NCBI GenBank assembly: GCA_018257865.1
Contig: JAEUBA010000081.1
Location: 87,680 to 151,679 of the forward strand
Reading direction: 5' to 3'
Origin: Stereocaulon alpinum
Lineage: Eukaryota; Ascomycota; Lecanoromycetes; Lecanorales; Stereocaulaceae
Length of the DNA stretch: 64,000 nt
The notes beneath the pieces are model-generated. The model was not told where the DNA came from, did not search any database, and saw nothing but the letters and a program-made list of their open reading frames with translations. Both the position numbers and the translations under genes were made by a program. Positions 1 to 13,020 of the stretch are shown in pieces. How positions within the stretch are numbered: position 1 is the stretch's first letter; every line of letters starts with the position of its first letter.

Positions 1-3000
1 GACCACCTTTCTCTGCCCAATACGATGTGCGCGGTCCATGGCTTGCAGATCTTTCTGTGGATTCCAGTCATGCTCTACGAAGATGACGGTATCGGCACCT
101 GTCAAGTTCAAGCCTAATCCACCGACACTGGTCGTCAGTAGGAGGCAGTCATAACTGGGATCCGTATTGAACTGGTTGACAATGTTCTGGCGCTTGTTGG
201 CCTCCACACTGCCGTCTAGCCGTAGGTATTGGACCGAAGGCAGCAGAGCGCGTAGAACGTCATTGGCGACTATATCGAGCATCTCCTTCATCTGGCAGAA
301 GATGAGGGCGCGGTGCGGAGAGACAAAGTTGTTGTTTTCTGCAGGATCTGTACCAATGCCACAGTCGACCAGTAGGTCCCGCAGGGCCGTGAGTTTGGGT
401 GCATGAGCGACATCTTTGAGACTGGAATTCTGGCGGGCTAGCTGAGCTTGGATGGCCGCGTACTGCTTGTGGTCTTCCTTGACAACAAGAGCCGGCGAAT
501 TGCATAGCTTGCGCATGTACTGTAACGCTTGAAAGATATGCTGTTTAGCTTCTTTGCTTTCGCTGCCAGCCTGGTCGGCAAGTGTTTTGCGTTCTTTCTT
601 CGCGAAGTCGTCGAACAGTCTCTTTTGCAGTTCGGAAAGGTCACAGTAGTAATTCTGCAGTATCTTAGGAGGCAGGTCATCGAGTACCTCTTCTTTGAGG
701 CGCCGCAGCAGGAATGGAAGGACTTGTTTGTGTAAAGCTTCGATAGCAAGGGCGCCAGCTTCTTGCTCTTTGGAGGAGGATTTGCTAAAGCGAGAGGCTG
801 CAATGGGTTTGGCAAATCGGTCGAGGAAGACTTTCTCAGTGCCAAGGAAACCGGGCATGAGAAAGTCAAAAAGCGACCATAGCTCGAGGACATTATTCTG
901 GATAGGAGTTCCCGAAAGGATAAGGCGGTGGTTGCTGGCGAGTCGTTTGACAGCCATACTTGTCTTTGCTTTGGGATTCTTGATGAGATGACCTTCGTCT
1001 AATACGCAGTAATTCCAATGGAAAGGCATCAGAACATCAATGTCGTTTCTGCAGATGTCGTAGGAGGTGATCACCACGTCTGTCGTGCCGAGCTTGCCTC
1101 TGAGCTTCCATCTGTCGGCTGTGGGTCCGACATATGCCAAGCAGGACAAGAAAGGAGCAAATTGCTGGATCTCTTGTTGCCAGTGACCGGATAGTGTCGG
1201 TGGGCAAATGATAAGGGAAGGGAGGCGGCGGACATCTTGAGCTTTCGTCTCTGCATATTCTTCTGCACGCATGTGATGGTCGCTTGCCACAATGCACAGA
1301 GTCTGTAATGTTTTGCCTAGGCCCATGTCGTCACAAAGAATTCCATGGAGATGATAGCGGTTGAGGAAGTGCAACCAATTGACTCCTTCTTGCTGGTACG
1401 ACCTTAATTCAGCCTTGATAGCCACCGGGAGCTCGAAGGGCTCGACCTTCTTGAAATCAAGCATTTGCGAGATGAACTTGCGTTCTCGATCCCTGCCTTT
1501 GAGGAGCGCTTCGGGAAACCCAGGCGGATCTGGTATGCCGGCCTCCAATGGCACGAGCTTGACCAGTGTTGCGAAGGTAGTTGTGGCAATTAGTCGAACA
1601 TCATTGTCAGAATCGCTCATCCGACCGAGGACTGGGACAATGAGGAAGATCACGTATGGAAGGATGCTGTCCTCCATAACGTGTATAAGGTGGTATATCA
1701 ATTCGATGGCACCTTGTCGGCAGTGCAGATTATCCGAGCTAGCATGTGGAAGGACATTCTCAACGAGCATGGTCATGCCATCGATTCGCATCACACTGCA
1801 AATGGTAGCAAAGCATTTGGCAGCAGCATACCGGAAGACGGACAACTGGCTGCGTAAGGCCTTGGCTACCAATGGCATCAGCTCGATCACGAAAGGATGA
1901 AGATCCGCATGCATGGTTGGGACGAGAGTCCGCAGTATTGAAAGACCGTCTACAACAGCTTGGCCAAATTCGGGATTCTCTTCGAGGTCCATTGGCATAT
2001 CACCACCGAATGCCTGACGGAGAGGTGCTTCGATCTTAGATTTCAGGACTGGTGCTTTGGCAAATAGCTGATTCCCGAACAGCTGACAGAGCTGGTCAAG
2101 TGCTTCTTTTGTCCCCCTTCGTGTGACTCTCGCAGCTTTGGCTTCCTTCTCGTAGTCAATAGTGCTGGCATAGTCTTTTCGGTCTTCTTCCTTGTGTAGC
2201 GACAGGATGATGTCCTGTTTCGCAGAGTTGATGCGGAACTCGGGCGTCTCTGAGGTATCGATGCAGTAAAAGCTCATTAGATTTGTGGTGACTTTATCGG
2301 CGGGACCACGCCGCTGTGTGGTAGCATAAAACCCGAGAAGAGATGCTATGGAGGCCGCTGAGCGCTTCTGCAACTCTACATTCTCTTCTAGCTTGATACT
2401 ATCCATTATGCCTTTGATGAGAGAACTGGGCTTCTTCGGAATTTCTCCGATGGCAACAAGAGCTGAGGCGGCAGCTGCCCTGATGCGAACATCCCTCTCA
2501 GCTTTGACCTTCTTGGCTTCCTCAATCGCTTGCATTGCATCAGTGCGCGCGTCGTTGAGTGCCTGAAGCGCCGTCAATCGCTGAGCTGGCGCGAGAGACT
2601 TCTTAAATCGTTCAAAGTCGTTGACAACCACAGCTTCCGCGTTAGGGATGGAAAAAGCGGTAGGACCTGCTCCATTCTCGCCTTGGACAACAATGGCAAG
2701 CGTAGGTAACTTTGATATGGGTACGTGGCCGTGTTCTCGGAAAGCGTTCAACAAAGCTTGGCATTGCACTCGTACAATCTTGAGGAATGGGACGATGTCG
2801 GCATAATTTTCCGGTCGTTCCGTATCAAGAATGGACAGGAGGTCTCCGCTGAACCGACCGGTTCTGCCGGAAGGATTTGCAAAACCACGAGCATACTCTT
2901 CAATAATGATCCCGGCCACCATTTGAGTTGTTGAGTATGGTGAGACCAGGCCTTCTGCAATACTTTTCAAGCTTGTTTCTAGGGGCGGGTGCCGAGCCAA

Positions 3001-5470
3001 GGCTCGAGCATAGGCTCTCGCAGCATATATTCGAGATCTGATAAGTGTTTCGGCGCCTACCAAGTCAACATCCCCAGAGATCATGTGTCCATCAACGTTG
3101 TGAGCCGATGTTGGCGTTTCTTCTTTCTTTTCAGAACGTTTCCTCCGTTTGGCGGCTGGTTCAGCGGCTTGTTGTGACGGCGCTTTGAGCATTTCCGGGT
3201 TTGGCGGTCCATAGAGCTGGCCTGAAGGTTTGATAAAGTAGCATCGTTCTATTGGCAACGGATTACGAGAGGTACCAATTGGCTGAAGAGCCAAGGTCAG
3301 GAGAGGGTGGAGCTGCTCTAAGAAATCGGATGTTATATCATGGTCTTCCTTTTGAACAAGAGCATCCAGTAGGGCATTCCATACATCCAGTGACAGACTC
3401 AAGGCTGCTTCGTTACGTTCGACAAGGAAGTTTTGGTACACCAGTCTTAGTATTTTCCCGTTCACCCATCCCCTTGTGTCTCCACCCCCAATCTGGAGGA
3501 ACGTTTCCAGCGCTCGAAGAACTGCCGACCGAACGCTAGTGATAGTATGCCGAAGGAACGGATACAGTCTTGGGACAAGGTTGGTAAATGAGTGTTCCGA
3601 GTCTTTGTTTGCGTTTTTCTGCATTGCAATTAGCACCTCTGGGAAGCTGCAAAGCTTGGCCAGTAGATCCATAACAAATCCTGTGCTGGCGCTCAGGTCG
3701 TCTCGAACGTCTGACAAGCAATCCCAAACGATATTCATCAGGTCGTCAAGAGCAGCCGGACGAAGTCTTACGAATTCTTTCGCGATAGGGATCAGAGTCG
3801 CAGCACTAACAGCCCGCACATCGTCGTCACCGTCGGCGAGACCTTTCATAACTGCCTCAACCACGCCATCCATAAGACCATTATCTTTCACCAAAAGATC
3901 ACTACGGACTGCAACGAGATAGCGAAGTCCGATCATGCCACCGTGACACACTTCCCATATGTTGCGGCCCGGGAGCTGCAGGCCTTCTTGCATGATCATA
4001 CGGTACAGTACCTGATAGACCAAAGTGACTGTTGGGGGCGAGAGATGAGCCATTAGGGCTCCTAGAGTCTGTCCAATTGTTTCTCGAATAGGTGCGACCA
4101 CATTGTCGGATATGTAATCGCCAAAGCGGTCCAGCATCAGGACACAGCAGAGCCGACAAGCCAGATCATTGAGCCACTGGTTATTGGAATCGTCGTTAAC
4201 TCTCCTACTCCTGCCAAATTCTCGACCTGCACCTGAACCATGCACACGGATAACTTCACGCAAGGCCATAGCAGCACCATGGCGAATTTCCCAATGATGA
4301 TCGAACAAGTCTACCATCAGGACTTCGCAAAGTCGCTCGAAAGGCCATTCAAGCCCTTTCTCTTCAGCTTCGGTTTGTATAATAGATTTCTCGGGGCCAA
4401 TGGTGCCTTTGAAGTCTGAAATAATCTTGGCATCCTCATCGACATTCGCACGTGCCAGAGAAAACATGTCAGTATCTCCATCATCGTCCTTCTCAGACTT
4501 GATGCCGGTTTTAATTGCAAATGGCTCGGCGTTTGAAGGCGTGATGGGTGTATTGGTGCTTGGACGGCGTCCCGACAAATCGACTACCCGGACCTTACTA
4601 GCCTGTGACCTGGCATCCATCTTCATCTTACGTTTCAGCTGATTCAGCTGTCGTTTACTTAGTCCAGACTCGTTCGTTGGTATTTGAGTATTGTTGCCAC
4701 CTGGTGATGCTGCTGTAAAAGGACTGGGAGATCGCAGAACCTGCTCATCCGAAAGCATGCTATCGGATGTATCAATCTTCGGAAGTGTAGGCGCAGTATG
4801 CGTGCCATTTGCGGCGTCAAGCGGGACGTTCATCTCTTTCAAGATTTTTGAAATTTGGTCGTCAACATCTCCGCCTGCAAGGCCAAGAGAAGCGAAAGCG
4901 GCTCTCTTTTGAAATTCTAGTCGTGACGTAGACTCCATCGATGCGATGGCATAGTCAATCTCCTTGCCTCCAGACCCCAAGAGCTTCTTGCCATTAGTCA
5001 AGACTGCTCTTATGTCCAGAGTCTCTAGTTGTAGCTGACCCCCGCCCAAAGATGGCGCTGCAGGGGACGTAAGGCCATGATTAGCCTCGGTTTTGATTGA
5101 GCCATCTTCTCTGAGTTCTTCATCTCCGTTAGGGTCGAAGAGACTGGCATTCTCGACGATGCCGCTGATAGCTTTGGCGGCAGCTGTCCGTGTATCCCAT
5201 GACTTGGATTTCAAATACGGGATAACTCTGGTCAACAGATTGAATAATTCATCGGGATGCTGTTTCTGGACATCTCCTAGTTGTTGGGCAGCAGTATTCC
5301 TGATCACTTGTGTGCTCCCAGTCTCGAGTAGCCTATCCAGGTTAGCCTAATTGGAGTGGCAAATTTAGAAGCATCGCTCACGTGACCAAGCGGTCCAATC
5401 TAAGGGTTCGTTAGCCGTCGCGTACCCAATTAGAGGTCCCTGAAGGATGAGTCATTTACCTGCTTGTCAT
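1..5470 (-). CDS. MOT1: MOT1 / BTAF1, TBP-associated SNF2 ATPase (C-terminus beyond window edge)
   Basis: Mot1 is the Swi2/Snf2 ATPase that uses ATP to remove TATA-binding protein from DNA and so regulates RNA polymerase II transcription. Read from 5470 downward, coding exons are 5470-5460, 5399-5382 and 5332 to the edge. The introns are 60 and 49 nt. The 11-nt and 18-nt exons restore an N-terminus MTSRLDRLVTLLETGST that fits the family. About 1,787 residues are visible in one frame. HEAT-like repeats fill roughly the first 1,300 residues. The ATPase follows: Walker A DDMGLGKT near residue 1345, VLDEGH near 1454 (DEGH rather than DEAH is typical of Mot1), SGTPIQNN, and AMDRAHRIGQR at the very end of the visible part. 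About 100 C-terminal residues should lie outside the window. No internal stop or frameshift was seen. The 1.5-kb upstream region is shared with the divergent kinase gene. Confidence 0.95.
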
Positions 5471-7019
5471 ACTGACCCCAAATCCTTCACCCCAGCCTGT
5501 ACACGTCTCCCCTATTTGTTTCACTCTCCAACAACTTTAGGTATTTCAAGGACAAGAGCTTTGCCGCTTTCAGCCGCATCGTTTGGGACTAGATTAATCG
5601 CATTCCATCACGTTGACAAAGGAGATCAAGGATCTCCAAGGCTGTATCAAATGGCGCGCATTTGTTGATCGCGACTTCGGTAAGGCTATCAGCGGTTCTG
5701 GGGGCTTGGATGTGAGGGAATCCCTTCTCTTTATTTAAGCTTGCATCTCTGTCCACAGTCGGAAGCTAGTGCCGTATATGTACTAGCGCCAGTTTCTTTC
5801 AGGGGCTATGCTTGGAACCACCTCTTATCATCTCTGCTTTCGACCCTCATCAAACAACGCTCATTCGACACAGAGAAAACCTCCAATCATCCATCAGCTG
5901 AACGTGTCGTTTCTCACCCTTGGCAACAATGCCGGTGTTGTAGTGATTATGGCATCTTCACTTCGTCTGCCCGCTTCATTTTTGATCCTCTTAATGAGGC
6001 TGCCTATTCTCAGATTGGCTTCGTGAGGGAAGTGAGGCGATTCGCGGTGGCGTCTATCATGCACGCCATACCGTGCGGTAAAGCTTATGAGATCACAAGC
6101 CATCTATCTGTGATCCCTGTTCCTTTTCAGATAGCACCTACACCTGCGGCTGATGATGTTTTCGCTTAGCTCGCTTCCTTGGTCGTCTCACCGGGATGCA
6201 GACCGCGTATCGGTCTGCAACAAAGCCTGAAGAATGAGCACTGTCTGCCGCTCTTCTAAGACCTTGACTCATGTTATGCCAGTTACTTTCACAAAAGTGC
6301 AGGTGTCGGCGAATCTATGCCTCGAAGGGGTACCTTATTACGTGTAGCGTTTGATTGAAGTGGATCGAGACAGCCCAGATATAATGCGAAATCGTCCAGA
6401 GAACGTGGTCCAGGGTTTGGTCTCTGGCTCCTGTCTTTGCTGCTGTCTGTAATGTATCGAGTTTGACGGTTCAAGATGAAATCTGTAGGAACTTCCTAGG
6501 AACTTCCTAGGAAGGTCTTCCACTCCTTCGAAGTACGAGCATTGTGGTTAACAGTCCTGTCGAGTCCACTCTGTCCTAGATCCACTTCATGGCGTAGAGA
6601 ACGAGATAGGATATCCCATGAGACAGATCATGCTCGACATATTTGAGAAGCATATCATCCCAATACCGTGCCAGCGCTTCATTATACCTTTGACTGTACG
6701 TTAGAGGATGGACAACCCAGAGGATGCCCTGTCATGTAGTTCAGCAGCCTCGGAATCCACAGATGGAAACCCTAAGCGGCGGGTGATCATAAAGTCAGGA
6801 GGCTTGGCGTGGATCCTTGCCCATTTTGATACACAGCCGAGAAGGGATCTCGAAATGTTGCCTGCGCCAGCTGAGGTCTGAATGCGTGGCATTTGCCCTT
6901 CTATGGTACCCAGTTATTTTCTTACAACGCTTGACGCTCAGTACCCCTTCTTTCATCTAATGGCGCCCCGTTAGCTCTCGCCGTTCTACGCAGCACCCGC
7001 TGTTTGCCCGCCCTCCGCC
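5471..7019. promoter_or_regulatory. Divergent intergenic region between MOT1 and the Ark1-type kinase
   Basis: This 1.5-kb stretch separates two divergently transcribed genes and must hold both promoters. The open frames inside it (for example 5741-6169) show no recognisable domain and no intron signals, so I do not call them genes. A short tandem palindrome built on GGAACTTCCTA lies at about 6490-6512. I recognise no TATA box. Confidence 0.5.
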
Positions 7020-10000
7020 ATGGCGGCGCCGTTCAACCCTGTAGCTTTTGCTCCTGCAGTGCGGCAGCCAGCTTTCAGTGCCCCGGCCCCGACTCTGGCT
7101 CCTGCCATACCTAGCGGAACCTTCGTACCAGGAACAAAAGTCCAAGTCGGTGGGCACAGGGTCGTTATAGAGAAATACCTGTCAGAGGGAGGGTTTGCCC
7201 ATGTCTATCTGGTTCGGCTGCCAAAGGCCGTGGATGGGGATGATGGAGCGGTTCTCAAGCGAGTCGCTGTCCCCGATAAGGAGTCATTGGCCAGCATGAG
7301 AACGGAGGTGGAAACAATGAAGAAGCTGAAGGGGCGCCACCATATTGTCACTTACATCGATTCGCACGCTTCGCAGCTGAAGGGAGGGGGTTACGAGGTG
7401 TTCTTGCTCATGGAGTATTGCAATGGTGGAGGCTTGATCGATTTCATGAACACTCGACTCCAAAATCGTCTTACTGAGCCTGAAGTTCTTAAGATCTTCT
7501 CTGATGTGGCTCAAGGCGTTGCCTGTATGCACTATCTTAAACCGCCCCTCCTACACCGAGATCTCAAGGTTGAGAACGTTCTCATCAGTACTTCTGGCAC
7601 ATCGCGTCGATATAAACTCTGTGACTTTGGGTCAACTGCTCCACCGAGACCCGCTGCTATGAGTGCCGCTGAGGGTAGGCTGATTGAAGATGATGTGCAG
7701 AAGCACACTACACTCCAATACCGAAGTCCCGAGATGATCGATGTCTACCGAAAACAGGCTATAGATGAGAAGAGCGACATCTGGGCCCTAGGAGTCTTGC
7801 TGTATAAGCTGTGCTACTACAAGACACCATTCGAAGAGCAGGGTCAGATGGCTATACTCAACGCAAGCTTCAAATTTCCAGGCTACCCTTCCTTCTCAGA
7901 CCAGATCAAAAAGCTCATCGGTTAGTGTTTGCCACCTATACTAGGAAAGATCTTGCTAACTCCTGCAAGCATGGATGTTGCGAGAGAATCCACAACAGCG
8001 ACCCAACATATATGAGGTGTTGCGCGACGTCAGTCATCTACGTGGTACGGAAGTTCCGATCAAAGATGCAAGTCTATACCTCCTAATTCGTGGGTCTATA
8101 CTAAAGCTGGCAGATCTACGCTGGCCGGACTCAATCAGAAGCCCGACGAAACCAGCATTTGCCCCCGCGTGAACCAGACGTAGCAAGTCCCCCCATGGCT
8201 GGCGCGTATCGAGCGCCTCCCACCGAAGAAAAGCATGCAATTCCAGATATTACTCCCATGCGGCGCGGAAGGCCTACGCGAGTTGAAGGAGACCCAAAAG
8301 TGCCCAAGCCGAGTACTTCTCCCCTAAGAGGCGCGGGCAGTGATCCTTGGGCTGCTCTCGACTCAGCCCAAGCGACTGCACCACTCACATTAGATGATGC
8401 CTCACTCAGATTCCCGCCGCTGGACGACTTCTCCCTGCTCAATCAGTCTGGAAGTAAGTACGCTTTCGAACCCAAGTCAGAAGCCAGGCAAAAGCCCTCG
8501 CAAGACATTTCTCAACGTGTGACCAATTATTTGGCGGACGACGCCTTTGCACAACCGAAAGTACAGCCAAAGGCTGCAGCCCAAACTCAGTCCTCTTCAC
8601 GGACTCAAGACATCGAAATTACTGCAAAAACCAGCACAAATGATGCTTCGAACTCGAAATTCATTCCTGACTCTACCGCCCAACAACCAACTGCCCCACG
8701 AAGCGCCATGGTATCTACGGGTACCATGACTTCTCCACCTCCTTCTCCTCCTCTTAAAAGTACAACATCTACCAGTCGTCCTGCTATATTTCGCTTTCCT
8801 CCATCTTCCGAAAGCCCCCGAGCTTCAAGTCAACCAAGGGCATCTCATACATCTGAGCTAGCCGCAGCTCCACTGCGGACTGATTCTGCTGGCCCCGCGC
8901 AATCTCCTCTACTAGAACATCGATCCATGTCACAGATTCTGACGCTTGATGCATCTCAGTCTGCCTATGTTTCGCCTGAGATGAATCATCGATCGACATA
9001 CCTTGGAGGCGTGGAGGGCAGCGTGCAGCGGTCGAAATCGGCGAGTTCGAAAACAAGACCGACGAGCGTACAGACACCGTCAAAGCCGAACATCCTACGT
9101 AGACTGTCGCGGGAGACGCCTACTCAACGAAATGACGAAGAGATACCTCATGAATCAATGATGACCTCAGCTCCGACTGGAGGCGCAGACGACGGAGAGG
9201 ATGCAGTCAGAATTGATTCAAACGTGGACTTCCTCAAAGCAATGGAAGAAGAAGAGGCGTCAAAGCGAAAAGAGAAACGGCTTAGTAGTGGGTCAAAACA
9301 CATCAAGCGGGCTAGTATGCCATCAGTGTCTCTGTCAGGAACAAAATCGCTTCTCGCTGGGCGGTTTGGAGATGCCTTCAAGCGATTTGAAACGAATACT
9401 AGCGGTTCTGAACGACGAGACTCAAGCCACTCTCCTGTGCGTGGAGTTCGTGACCTTACGCCGATAGCTGGATCTGAGGCTACAGATGGTAGGAGTGATG
9501 ATGACAATGACATGGAAGAATCACAAGAGATTCCACCAGAGATGCGGCGGGAGCTTGAGCGACGACGTCTCTCCCAGGAAGAAAAGCGAGTGGCCGATGC
9601 AGGTGCGGCTTACCGACAGCGCCTTGCTGAAGGTGGTGAAGGTGGTCGAGGGCGCCCAGGAAGCGGGCTGATGAACAATAAAGCAGCCTCGATACAAAGT
9701 AAAGTTCAGTCGCTGCTTGATGAGAGTGGTAGAGGTTCACCATCGCCAACAAAGACCGCTTTTGGCTACGGTCGCTTCACCGATTTGCCTGACCAGGAAG
9801 GCCATCGACAGTCTTCGCAAAACCATCCAGCCAGAACATCATCTCTCCAAACACCAGCAAAACCTTCATCGAACAGTGCAAGCTCACAATTACCCTCGAG
9901 ACCGAAACCATTGCCTAATATGCCTCCTAACATACCTTCAAACAACTTACCCCTTGTCAATACTCGACCCAATTCGTCCACATCAAGCGTACCACCACAT

Positions 10001-10357
10001 CCTAGTAACCTCTCTCGAAACACTGCTCCGCCTTCCGAACGCGCACTCACCAGGTCTACAGGCCCTCCAAAGCCGCAGACGAAACCTCAAAACCTACGGA
10101 CTGGCGATAAACCACCGCAATCCCCTGCCAAACCCGCCTCTCTCGTCTCCAAGAAACCTTTACCGCCACGATTACAGCAACAGCCACCGCCTTCGGATGC
10201 ACCAATGGATGGGCCGAACGACGACTGGGAGGCAAACTTTACCAAACGCTACCCTGACCTGGCTGGGCTTGAGATGGTGGAGACTGAGATTGATAGCGGC
10301 GGTACAGGATCGTCAAGTGCACCACCATCAAGGGCGATGAGGATTCGGGATGTATAA
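7020..10357 (+). CDS. Ark1/Prk1 (NAK)-family serine/threonine kinase
   Basis: This is a protein kinase of the Ark1/Prk1/AAK1 family, which in yeast controls actin patches and endocytosis by phosphorylating adaptor proteins. Exons are 7020-7920, 7970-8067 and 8114-10357 (1,080 residues). The kinase domain occupies roughly residues 48-330: glycine loop SEGGFAHVY, catalytic Lys80 (AVLK), HRDLKVEN with Asp181, DFGS at 202-205, and SPE at 236-238. The sequence HYLKPPLLHRDLKVEN is characteristic of the family. Residues after about 340 are low in complexity and rich in Pro, Ser and Thr, with polyproline segments suited to SH3 binding. The C-terminus carries NDDWEANFTKRYPDLAGLE, a conserved-looking tail. 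The second intron has a GC-AG boundary, forced by the reading frame. Assignment to the family is firm; Ark1 versus Prk1 cannot be decided. Confidence 0.93.
8068..8113 (+). other. GC-AG intron in the kinase gene (46 nt)
   Basis: The donor reads GAT|GCAAGT, the standard GC-donor consensus. A TACTAAAG branch site lies a few bases upstream of the acceptor GGCAG. Joining at phase 0 gives VPIKD-IYAGRTQSE; the nearby GT (8071) would shift the frame into a stop. Another phase-0 GT (8053) would delete the conserved VPIKD segment. Confidence 0.75.
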
Positions 10358-11433
10358 AATCAAGTCTCTACGGGCATCATCCTACACGTTTTGCATAGAA
10401 ATAGAGTCAATGATTATACCATACCATTGTATGCACATCGAGTCTTTGAAACATCTATCAGTCCTTCTTCAGTGCGCAGACCGGACGTACAGAGTTCGGA
10501 CAGCAACCAAACGTGTGTACGACTCATCAAAGTGAAGGAAAGCAGCTACTCACGACTGGTTACTAGGCACCGCGCACTTATACCTAATTGAGATGCTGAT
10601 GCCTAGGTGTTGGGCGACTTAGGGAATAGGCCGGCTGGGAACTAAGTTCTGGGAGACATGTCCCCACATTGGATGAAGTAAAGCAGCAGCCCCTTTCGCA
10701 TGGAAACTCGCGTAATGGGAATTGCCGGGTCTTGCGCACTGGGTGCCGTGCACGTGCTGGCCTGGTTGATTGCTGTTTGTTGATGGAATTTGTGTTCCGG
10801 TTCAAGAGCTGGAGAGAAGTGAAGAACGGAGAGGTTATGGAAAGGCTGTCAACCATGGGAAACCCTGAGCTAGGGCTGTACGGATGGTGATCGTGACTGA
10901 GCTGGACGCTTCCATGGCTGGAAGATATTGAGCCAGGACTGAGTACCTCGCCATGACAGTCGAGCTGATAGCACCGACATTCAAAGCACTCATGCTAAGG
11001 CTCGTACTGTTGAGCAAGCATGAAGTACGAAAACATTCAGAACCATCAAGCGGCTCATGTACTGCTTTTCACCCCATAGCCATAGTCAATGATGCTACGG
11101 GCTTTGTAAGACTTGCGGATGCTGGACTACGGAAGTTTCTGTTTGCGGTTTAATACTTAATCGTACTAGGTTCGATTCCTAATGACGCTTGTACAATGGT
11201 TTTAGTGGTTTCGTACTTTTCTGTTTCATGACGTTTTTATCAGATGGAAAAGGTTTTCGGAAGTCATCCATGCCGAGCATGCTTGGGCAAACGTACCTTA
11301 GACGTAGACAATTTAATGTACCGCGCTAGCAAGATTGCTACCCGTGTAAAGTATGGAATGTTATCCTTAGCCCGCCCGCCTAGTTTTCGTGAAGCTCCAG
11401 CCTCCAGATCCCACTCTCACTAGTGCTACCGAT
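10358..11433. other. Intergenic region, with one repeat copy
   Basis: I see no gene in these 1.1 kb. They lie between the kinase stop codon and the MED10 start. The only structured element is a partial copy of a dispersed repeat at about 11142-11224, described separately. Small open frames on both strands lack domains or coding character. Confidence 0.5.
11142..11224 (+). repeat. Partial copy of a tRNA-3'-half-like dispersed repeat
   Basis: The segment beginning TTTGCGGTTTAATACTTAAT contains GGTTCGATTCC, matching a tRNA B box, and ends in GACGCT. It closely resembles the arms of the inverted repeat at 43.47-43.62 kb. The following bases (TGTACA to TTTCGTACTTTTC) match that element's loop in reverse complement. 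The copies differ mainly by C/T and G/A changes. Confidence 0.6.
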
Positions 11434-11986
11434 ATGGCTCCTATGTCAGCAGACTCTGTCGACGGTAAGTTGCTGGATCATTACGTTCAAAGGACTAAGC
11501 TGACTGGACTCCCGAGACCGTCTCAAAGCCGTGATCCAGAACCTTTTCGAGATCCAATCCAATGTTCATGGCTACCTGGGTCCAGAGACCCAGCAGGGAC
11601 TTGTGCGCAATATGTATGTACCTCCATTCCACACCCTAGTCTACAATATGGTCTACTTACACAGGGTTCCATAACTCAACAGCCACCAACTCACAGCCTC
11701 CCTCTCCGCGCTCTCAGACTCCTCCTCCGCCCTCCCCGTCCACCTACCTCCTGAAATCATCGACTACATAGATCAAGGTCGCAATCCGGATATCTACACA
11801 AGAGAGCTGGTTGAGTCTGTGCAGAGGAGTAATCAATTCCTGAAGGGCAAGAGCGAGGCGTTTGCGGGGTTCAGGGACTGTCTTGCGGATGAGATTATCA
11901 AGCACCTGCCCGAGGCAGAGGCAAAGGTGAAGAACATACTTGACGGAAAGGGGATGGGGGAGGAGACGAAGGTCAATGGGGGTTGA
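11434..11986 (+). CDS. MED10: Mediator complex subunit 10 (Med10/Nut2)
   Basis: Med10 is a small subunit of the Mediator middle module, linking gene-specific activators to RNA polymerase II. Exons are 11434-11464, 11517-11613 and 11683-11986, giving 143 residues, the usual size for fungal Med10. The diagnostic block is VIQNLFEIQSNVHGYLGPET followed by QQGLVRNIHQLTASLSAL. Then come PEIIDYIDQGRNPDIYTREL and a charged C-terminal helix. The splice joins give V-D-D-R-L-K and R-N-I-H-Q-L, continuous with the family. The start was chosen because an upstream in-frame-looking ATG would need unspliced sequence and adds residues not expected in Med10. The first intron (52 nt) has a GTAAGT donor; the second (69 nt) uses GTATGT. 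Confidence 0.9.
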
Positions 11987-13020
11987 GCTAAGGAGGGTGC
12001 TGTTTGATGCGACGGAAGCCACTTTGACGCAATATTTGACGCGTGGGAAGAGCTAGGAGGAAGTAGGCTTTGGCAGGCACAGCGAGCTCGTGAGTATATG
12101 CTTCTATTGCGCCCTAACGTTGCGATAACCAGTCTAATGCTCTGGCAGGTTACGTGATTGGACTTGCGGGTCACACGCGGAAGTATAAAGGAGCCATCAC
12201 TGTTGATGAGTGTGCCCTTGTTGGTCCATCCATCTACATGGCCTCCACAGCTCGACGCAACACCCAGGATGAGTTTATAGATCGCGAATTGAGCATTGCT
12301 TTTGGCATTGGCAGCTCCTGGGTGTGGATCTGCCGGGTAATAGACCCTTCAAATCGAAGATCCTCGGTCAAAGCTCCACTAATTTAGGGTTACTTGACTG
12401 GCATGTGACGCTCCGAGATTGATACTTAGAGAGGGAGTGAGCAATGCTCATGTGTTACAGCTTTAAAAAAGCCAGTCTACAAGGTCTATGTTTTCAAGAT
12501 AACTAGCTCTGTAAAGGCGTTATATAGCAGGGTCTGTGTGGATCGCAGAATCCAACATTGATCATGTAGCTTGCAAGGCCTCATATTACTACGTGTTCGA
12601 AGCGGATCCTTGTCTTTCTTCATTATTATGCAGCCTGCCGGAGCCTTCGCTACGGGGCGACCGGCCCGGCATTGACCGGCACAGATCGCTTCTTAGATTT
12701 ATCGGTTAGGTCAGCTAAGGTACCTTAGATCCGATGCCTTGCCGAGCCTGCATGCCCCGGGTTATACAATTATGCAATCTTTATGCAGGGTCTCCTCGCT
12801 ATTCTCCTAGAGTAGGTAAGGTAGGTGGTGCATGACGCGGGTCAGCTGGCTGTTGGTGTTTTGATGCAGCGGTCACGCTGGCACTTGCGGAAGCTGACAT
12901 CCCCACAATATAGACTACACTCTATCCCCGCGTTTTGATTTTCTCTTCTTTATACCCGCTATTGGCTGGTCTCTTGTTCAGCGCAAGGTATAGAACTACA
13001 CTACATCTTATACAACAGCG
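11987..13020. promoter_or_regulatory. Intergenic region upstream of the glutaminase gene
   Basis: No gene is recognised in this 1.0 kb. The proximal 100 bp before the glutaminase ATG contain a TTTATACCCG element near 12950 and an ATTGGCT (inverted CCAAT) at 12961, which may form the core promoter. One AGATAA, a possible GATA-factor site, lies at 12498-12503. A single site is weak evidence for nitrogen control. Confidence 0.35.

Noticed and set aside
5741..6169. 142-codon open frame between MOT1 and the kinase
   Set aside because: No recognisable motif, no intron signals, and it overlaps another open frame; the region serves as a divergent promoter.
11389..11754. Unspliced 121-codon frame starting MKLQPPDPTL at the MED10 locus
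   Set aside because: It reads through two introns in the wrong frame; splicing at 11464/11517 and 11613/11683 gives a clear Med10.
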